Below are positions 21,307 to 26,335 of a stretch of DNA of 26,335 bases, in pieces (positions within the stretch are counted from its first letter, which is position 1; every line of letters starts with the position of its first letter). The stretch is from Tieghemiomyces parasiticus (lineage: Eukaryota; Kickxellomycota; Dimargaritomycetes; Dimargaritales; Dimargaritaceae). The stretch lies in NCBI GenBank assembly GCA_027575765.1, contig JANBPT010000681.1:1-26335 (forward strand). Direction: 5' to 3'. Made by a program: the position numbers and the translations under genes. The notes beneath the pieces are model-generated. The model ran no database searches and was not told where the DNA came from. It worked only from the letters and a program-made list of their open reading frames with translations.

Positions 21307-21632
21307 CTACTTCTTGTCCTTGGCCTTCTCGCACTCGTCGAGGGCCTTGGCCACCTCCTGGCCCAGGGCCTCGGCCTCCTGCTTGTCCCAATCGAGGGCC
21401 TCACGACACTTGGTGGTGAGGGTGTCGACAGCGGCACCCGTGGCGACTAGCTTGGCAATTTCAGCGGCGACCTTCTCGCGTTCGCTGGCAGGCTGCGGCT
21501 GACCAGGGTTGGGTTCTGGTTGTCGATCACAATGGCAGAAGCGCCGGCGGAGAAAGTGGCCTGGACACCGGTGGTTAGGGTCCAGGCAGCGACTGCCAAG
21601 GCGAGGAGGGTGGTGGTACGGATAAGATGCAT
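21307..21632 (-). CDS. Small secreted Ala/Lys/Glu-rich protein, frame broken once
   Basis: I do not recognise the family. The ATG at 21632 opens with a good signal peptide, MHLIRTTTLLALAVAAW, with a likely cut after TGVQA. The mature part starts TFSAGASAIVIDNQN. This frame continues without sense to a stop at 21447. The neighbouring frame carries on, from SEREKVAAEIAKLVATGA to a stop at 21307, as a strongly codon-biased, charged, probably helical segment with two cysteines (TKCREALD, LDECEKAK) and a Lys-rich end. The two halves fit one protein of about 108 aa if a single-base shift occurs around 21500-21530. No GTAAG donor is present to explain it by a normal intron. TATA box, CT-rich leader and AATAAA support a highly expressed gene. 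Either an assembly error or a recent frameshift is possible. No toxin-like feature is evident. Confidence 0.6.
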
Positions 21633-21766
21633 CGTTGGTGGATAAGGGGGGAGGTGAGAGCGCAGATGGTGGGTGGGTGTACGAAGGGACAGTGGGTACG
21701 TGTAAATAGTGGTGTGTATCAGAGGGATGGCTTGATGAGGTGGTCGGCAGTGGACTCTCCCTGGAC

Positions 21767-21774
21767 CTTTTATA
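21767..21774 (-). promoter_or_regulatory. TATA box of the secreted-protein gene
   Basis: The minus strand reads CTATAAAAGG around this position, 135 bp before the ATG at 21632, leaving a leader of roughly 100 nt rich in C and T. It is the best TATA box in the window and fits the strong codon bias of the gene. Confidence 0.7.
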
Positions 21775-22449
21775 GCCGCCGTCTCCGGTAGAGTCTGGAC
21801 AATAAGGAGCTGCTAGCAAGGCCGTATTCTATGGCATGACCCGCAATAGCTCAAGGCAAGCGAGGAACAGAGAACAGATCCGAATTCCTGGCTTTTCAGA
21901 GCTTTGTTAACAGTTCGAACCTGACACAGGTTGGCACGAATTCCCAGCCCTATTTAGAAGGGATACCTTGCTCTGCTGCGCAATCGCACGGCTACTAGTA
22001 GGTCAGTATTGAAGGGGTCGAAAGGGCATAGCGAATCCGACATCAAAGGGAGTGCCTCCTAATTCAGTGAACGGCTGTCTAAATGGCCGCCCCAAGCAGA
22101 GCTAGGACCAATTAATGTTTACCGCAGAGGTCAGACCAGGCTGTAGAGAAGTAAAGTGAAATACCGCGTGCCCGTTTAAGGCAAATAGAAGCCTGAAACT
22201 TGTGTGGTAGGGCTGATGACGGGGGAGGATCTATTGAGGGAAAAAAATAAGTAAGATGAAGTTGTAGTGTTGACGCACGGTGTTCTGACGTTGGGTAGCA
22301 GCAGACACTGATAAAATCATTATAGCAACCTTATTTATTGCGGTATTAATCAAAACCGTCTTTATCAAAAGCGTCCGAAAATTCTTTGTTGAGTATCCTG
22401 AGCTATATATATTACGACAAAGAACCCATCAAATAAAGGGGAATCTCAG
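21775..22449. other. Upstream region and composition transition
   Basis: No gene is evident. Up to about 22200 the sequence resembles other spacers of the window. From there on it becomes AT-rich, with A-runs, TTTATTTATT-like strings near 22331 and an ATATATATT element near 22405. This marks the left edge of the repeat-rich right end. Confidence 0.5.
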
Positions 22450-22680
22450 ATGAAAAGAAAAGTTCTTGTACCACGTACACCAAAAAACACCGTTTTTGCT
22501 AATCCAACAATGACCGAGCCTACCACTGCGTTTCCCCTTGCCACAACCCGCAAGAACAAAGCCCGTTCTACATCTCAACCTCCCGCACAGGAAAGCGTCA
22601 TCACCAGAGGCACCAAAGAGCCTGGCGCAGAATCGTCAGACAGAGCCAACACAACAATATTATTGGTGAGTGAATTTTAA
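22450..22680 (+). CDS. Possible short basic ORF or first exon, 76 aa
   Basis: An ATG in TCTCAGATGAAAAG context begins a frame rich in Lys, Arg, Thr and Pro (MKRKVLVPRTPKNTVFANP). Near the end, GTGAGT at 22666-22671 is a fair splice donor in phase 0, so the frame could be a first exon of 72 codons. I found no convincing downstream exon. A TATATATATT string lies about 40 bp before the ATG. Codon use differs from the conserved genes (more A/T at third positions). It may belong to a mobile element that occupies the right end, or be chance. Confidence 0.25.
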   Translation: MKRKVLVPRTPKNTVFANPTMTEPTTAFPLATTRKNKARSTSQPPAQESVITRGTKEPGAESSDRANTTILLVSEF

Positions 22681-23487
22681 GTACAATAGGTCAAGGTCCA
22701 GTATAGGTACATCACTTGTTTATATATCCCATAAAAGTTTGGCAGGATATATAATTTGATCACAGCTGACAAGGGAACCATCAAAAGTTGTTACACCTAC
22801 TTTGAGCTGTGACCTACACCATTTGATAGCCCTTTTGTCACTGACAAATGTAGAATGCATTGTTGGGGTGTGTGGGCCTTTGTTTTAAAGTTACATTCAT
22901 TTGTGTTCTGGCCAATTGAAATGCTTTCAAAATGAGTATCTCATTAAAGCATTGATAGATGCTGCATTCCCACCTCCGCGCACCCCATGCCATAGCTTGA
23001 TCCCAATCAATGATGGCCTACCTATTTGGTAGTCTGCATTGTCCAGGATTCACGCCTATATCCGTATCCATTGCCCCTTTTCTTTAGCTATTTTCATATA
23101 TCCTTTTTGATAGGCGTTCAATCTTCTGGATCCTTGAATATTCCTTTCTCACTGGTGCTGCCACCTCTTATCCTTCTAGGACCTTCCCCTTCTCTACCCT
23201 TGCTTTGGCGGCTACCTAGTTGCCCTTCTATCCATGCCAATACCCGGTCCCGCCACAACCTGTTGCCCTGAATTCCCTTAGTCCAGGCTGTCTAGTTTCT
23301 TGATTGAGGCTGGCCCTCATTCAAGTACAAAAGACCTAATGGTTGCCATTCAAGTAAAGGCAGAATATATCCAGACAACAATCCCCAGCCCCTCCCTTCA
23401 AAGCCTTAAAGCATATTTTTGTACCTAGTACATTTACACCTACCACACCCTACACTTTAGGGCCTTTTCACGGCCACCACACAACAA
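22681..23487. other. AT-rich non-coding stretch, possible mobile-element remnant
   Basis: No gene is supported. Imperfect inverted repeats lie at 22761-22840. Further right, 23050-23300 is pyrimidine-rich on the plus strand and gives a hydrophobic but unremarkable open frame. A string near 23465-23490 (CACGGCCACCACACAACAAAAATGTGAA) resembles the box that separates the repeat units described below, so an older unit may end here. Confidence 0.4.
22761..22840. repeat. Nested imperfect inverted repeats
   Basis: CACAGCT at 22761-22767 pairs with AGCTGTG at 22805-22811. TGACAAGGGAACCATCAAA starting at 22767 is matched in reverse complement at 14 of 19 positions by 22822-22840. Interleaved short inverted motifs of this kind occur in subterminal regions of DNA transposons; that reading is inference. 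Confidence 0.45.
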
Positions 23488-24048
23488 AAATGTGAAACGT
23501 AGTTAAGCTGGTTGTAATAGAAAGTAGTACTTCAAGGCAGGGGGGTAGAAAACATTCCCCAATCTCAGTAGTACTGGAGCTTGGGCTATAAATAATAATT
23601 ACAAATCCTTAAGAGGTTATGGCCCTACTGGCTACTCCCTGGTTTGCCATTTTGCCTATTGGCCATTCTAGATACAAAACATAACAAATCAAAAAGTTGT
23701 AGAACAATAGATTGCTTAGGTCATGGGACATTGGACCAACAGCTGGTGGTAAATCTGCGGAAGGTGCATAATCAAAAAGTTGCCCTTCCCAAGACCTCAA
23801 TCCTTTACTCTGGCCTTTGTAGTTGATCAGGTAAAGTTGGACTGACCCTTCTGTGGTGATTGGGAACCACCACATTAGATCATCCCAGGGTAAAGTCCAA
23901 GTCTACTATTTCAGAACCACAAATTCTGTGATAGTAGAATAGCCGTTTGGTTATGGTATTAGACTTGGGCCTAATATTAGCACACCTTCCTAACATTCTA
24001 ACCACCCTGGAATCTTCAGGGGCCCAAATTATTATCTTGGCTCCACAC
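23488..24048. repeat. Repeat unit A1
   Basis: The unit starts at an AAATGTGAA box (23488) and ends where the next box begins (24049), 561 bp. Shared landmarks with A2 and A3 are CAAGGCAGGGG, a run like ACA(C/T)TCCCC, ATCAAAAAGT, and CTTCAGG near the end before a CTCCACA..AAATG box. Identity is moderate and interrupted by indels. It contains a 15-bp near-perfect hairpin at 23902-23938. Confidence 0.5.
23902..23938. repeat. 15-bp stem-loop (13 of 15 paired)
   Basis: TCTACTATTTCAGAA at 23902-23916 pairs with TTCTGTGATAGTAGA at 23924-23938 across a 7-nt loop. It lies inside repeat unit A1 and has no evident counterpart in A2. Confidence 0.75.
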
Positions 24049-24607
24049 AAATGTGAAGGTTACCTAGATATTAGACCCTAAGGTCAGATACTTCAGCAAC
24101 CTAATCACAATCTTAATAGGTAGGGAAGATGAGTTTCATGAAGATAGAATACTTGGGGCAAGAAAGTACAAATGAACCAAAGGAAACTCAAAAGGGTTGC
24201 CTGGAGGCAAGGCAGGGGAAACACTCTCAGAACATAGAAGGGCAGAAGTTCTGACCTTACATAGGAGTTTGTCTCCAAGGTGCCAAAACAGTTGCCTTTG
24301 GTTGCCTTATTGCTTTAGGCTGGTAAAATGCATTTGGCAACCTTCAGGATGAAACACATAAAATCAAAATGTCTGAAACATCAAGAATCAAAAAGTATGA
24401 AACCCAAGTCATGGGAATTCAGGCCCATCATTGGTGGGAGAAATGGCCTGATGGTATACTCTAAAAGTATTGGCTTACCCATGTCTTGGTGTCCCCATTT
24501 GGTTCATCTGCTGGGATGCAGGCATGCTAATGCATTCTGGTGGCTTGCTCTAACTGAGTCTGCCCACCAGGAATCTTCAGGAGTCCTAAGTTCATCTGGA
24601 CTCCACA
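24049..24607. repeat. Repeat unit A2
   Basis: It lies directly after A1 and spans 559 bp between boxes AAATGTGAA (24049) and the variant ATATGTAAA (24608). It shares GGCAAGGCAGGGG, AAAAAGTATGAAACCC, CATGGGAA and CTTCAGGAG with A3 at corresponding places. Confidence 0.55.
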
Positions 24608-24829
24608 ATATGTAAAGCAGACCAGTATCTGGAAGCTGGTCCCGCTTTCAAAAGAATCTCCAAGACAAAGTGGAGAGTTCAGGAAAATACAGTCGGACCA
24701 GGGCTGTCCAAATCTGTAACACAAAGTTTGATAGGTTAACTATTGACGGAGAAAACCTCAAATAAAATCTAGAAACATTTACCAACAAGCAAGCTTAAGG
24801 GAATATTGGTACTAGACTTTACTAACAGA

Positions 24830-24852
24830 ATAGTGCCAATGGATGGCACTAT
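24830..24852. repeat. Perfect 9-bp stem-loop
   Basis: ATAGTGCCA at 24830-24838 and TGGCACTAT at 24844-24852 are exact reverse complements with a 5-nt loop. Confidence 0.8.
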
Positions 24853-25428
24853 GGGACAGAAATTGGGAAATAAGCTGCTGGGCCCTGTGTTGCATACTTG
24901 GGCCCGGTTTATATACTATGACTATGATAAATGATTGACGCTAATTGGTGGAGGACCTGACTGGTCCCCCGTCTCTTCCAGGCCTCTCCCAGAGGTTGTG
25001 TAATGATCAAGCAACAAGTTCTTTGATGGGGAACTTTATTCTTGAAAAGGTAGAGAAGAAAGTGAAAGAAAATGATGTTTGATAATGATAGAAAGTAGGG
25101 AGGGAAAGGGGGAGTATATATATGAAAAAAGGAAAGGAGGGAAATGGTAGAGGAAGGAGGGAGGATTTGGTTGTTGAGGATTTTTGTGAGGACAAAATCC
25201 AAGGGAGAGAAATGGGAGAAAAAAGGAGGAGAACAATATGGAAATTGCTTACTAATGGGATGTAGCCAATAAGGATGGCCACTTCAAATCCTTTCGTTTT
25301 TGTGCCTGCTTGAAGAAGATGGGAAAAAAGGAGATGAGTCATGCCAAGACTCATAGGAACCTCAGAGAACAATAAACAGGTCTGGGTAACCATTCAAGAA
25401 CCAATAAGGTATCAGGATGGATGATAAA

Positions 25429-25598
25429 GGGAGAGGGAGAGGGAGAGGGAGAGGGAGAGGGAGAGGGAATGAGAATGAGAATGAGAATGAGAATGGGAAT
25501 GGGAATGGGAATGGGAAAGGGAAAGGGAGAGGGAAAGAGAAAGGGAAAGGGAAAGGGAAAGAGAGGAGGAGAGAGAAGGAGAGAGGAGGAGAGGGAAA
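25429..25598 (+). repeat. Purine hexanucleotide array with block-wise variants
   Basis: Six-base units are arranged in blocks: GGGAGA about six times, then GAGAAT four times, GGGAAT four times, then GGGAAA/GGGAGA mixtures, then degenerate GAGGA units. Almost every base is A or G apart from the T of the middle blocks. The array sits within a larger purine-biased segment that starts near 25030. The block order suggests point variants spread locally by replication slippage. Confidence 0.9.
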
Positions 25599-25714
25599 TG
25601 TGGTGAATTCACCACAGGTTGCCCAGTCTCTTTTCTTTTGTTTCTTTTGATAGTTGTATAGGCGCAGCCTATTACTGCTCCTCAAAGGGAGAAGCCGTGC
25701 TTGGCTTCACAAAT

Positions 25715-26176
25715 AAATGTGAAGTGTAGATAGTAGGAAGGTTACACAGGTGGGGCGCAACAGAATACAATAGTTTGGGTTTAATGAAAAACTAGGTGCC
25801 TCAAGGCAAGGCAGGGAAAACACTCCCCAAACCATTAGGTGTAATAGGTCCCACCTTAAATATAAAACAAAAATGATGCTGCACTGAGGTGCCCTCAGGT
25901 TGCCCTGGCTAATGGGTATGGCTGGCAACCTGGCAGATGAAACAGAATAAATTGAAAAGTATGAAATGCATAAATTTGAAAAGTATGAAACCCCATCCAT
26001 GGGAAATTCGGGATACTATTGGTAGAGGGTTTGGGGGATTGTCTTGTGCTAGTGGATTACCCATTCCCCTTCCCCTAGTGGGTTTGTTGTCCTTTTATTG
26101 TGGCACCAAAGTTGTCCCCTTATACAAGGGACCCTTGGGTCTTTTCAGGAGGGGCAAATATGTCAGGGCTCCACAT
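25715..26176. repeat. Repeat unit A3
   Basis: The unit is bounded by AAATGTGAA (25715) and AAATGTAAA (26177), 462 bp, so it is shorter than A1 and A2. It shares CAAGGCAAGGCAGGGAAAAC, GAAAAGTATGAAACCCC, CCATGGGAA and TTTTCAGGAG with A2. Confidence 0.55.
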
Positions 26177-26335
26177 AAATGTAAAGCGGACCAACATCTG
26201 GAAGTCGGTCCCGCTTTCAAAAGAACCTCTGAGACAAAGTGGAGAATTCAGGAAGGTGCAGTCGGACCAGGGCTGTCCGAATCTGTAACGCAAAGTTTGA
26301 TAGGTTAACTATTGACAGAGAAAACCTCAAATAAA
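26177..26335. repeat. Repeat unit B2, cut by window edge
   Basis: It is nearly collinear with B1 (24608-24766) up to the last base of the window, so its true end is outside. TCGGAC at 26261-26266 pairs with GTCCGA in a perfect 6-bp stem, and AAAGCGGACC near 26183 pairs with GGTCCCGCTTT with one bulge. The first stem has one mismatch in B1. Confidence 0.7.

Larger units (their letters stand above)
24608..25714. repeat. Repeat unit B1 with purine-rich insert
   Basis: The first 160 bp (24608-24766) match B2 at the window end at close to nine positions in ten, including GGTCCCGCTTTCAAAAGAA, CAGTCGGACCAGGGCTGTCC and GATAGGTTAACTATTGAC. The remainder holds a 9-bp perfect stem at 24830-24852 and then a long purine-rich tract that includes the hexamer array. 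No gene is supported; frames over the tract encode only low-complexity peptides. Confidence 0.6.

Noticed and set aside
21499..21509. An 11-nt GT...AG segment (GTCAGCCGCAG on the minus strand) whose removal would restore the secreted-protein frame
   Set aside because: Far below any known spliceosomal intron size and with no branch site; the arithmetic fit is likely coincidence. Position is approximate.
25417..25650. Open frames across the hexamer array (Gly-Arg, Asn-Glu, Gly-Lys dipeptide runs)
   Set aside because: A six-base repeat without stops is open in several frames on both strands; nothing else suggests coding.

Overview
The window reads as nuclear DNA of a fungus. Five conserved eukaryotic genes are present, short spliceosomal introns carry GTAAG/GTATG donors and YAG acceptors, and coding regions are GC-rich while introns and spacers are poorer. 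I favour an early-diverging (non-Dikarya) lineage, because FIP1 keeps a long Arg/Ser-rich tail and separase and ATG5 are intron-rich, but this placement is inference and I cannot name the species.

Layout. Positions 1-458 hold the 3' end of a mariner-like transposase cut by the window edge, followed by a gene-free spacer. ATG5 (autophagy, minus, 3 exons) and TAF10 (TFIID/SAGA subunit, plus, 1 exon) lie head to head across about 1.3 kb. TAF10 then runs tail to tail into a small unrecognised ORF (4558-4821, minus). Downstream of it comes the largest gene, separase (ESP1, minus, 7 exons, about 2,173 aa, 5128-12516). Separase and FIP1 (plus, 2 exons) share a 614-bp bidirectional promoter that carries a 9-bp palindrome and repeated ACGCCCA boxes. 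MCD4 (GPI ethanolamine phosphate transferase 1, intronless) follows on the plus strand.

From 19.03 to 21.3 kb I find no gene. At 21.3-21.6 kb (minus) there is a short Ala/Lys/Glu-rich secreted-protein gene with a good TATA box and biased codons, but its signal-peptide half and its C-terminal half are in different frames. From about 22.2 kb to the end the DNA changes character: it is AT-richer, has no convincing gene, and contains diverged direct repeats that appear to be arranged in an A-A-B-A-B order. It also contains hairpins, a purine-only strand bias and a 170-bp hexanucleotide array. This looks like transposon- or satellite-rich sequence.

The five named genes are housekeeping functions (autophagy conjugation, transcription initiation, cohesin cleavage, mRNA 3'-end processing, GPI-anchor synthesis) with no evident shared pathway. 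The unexplained parts are the broken secreted-protein gene, the higher-order repeat at the right end, the palindromic promoter between ESP1 and FIP1, and the Asp-to-Asn change in the transposase fragment. I found no CRISPR array, rRNA or convincing tRNA. All splice junctions were placed by eye from GT/AG, reading frame and family similarity.
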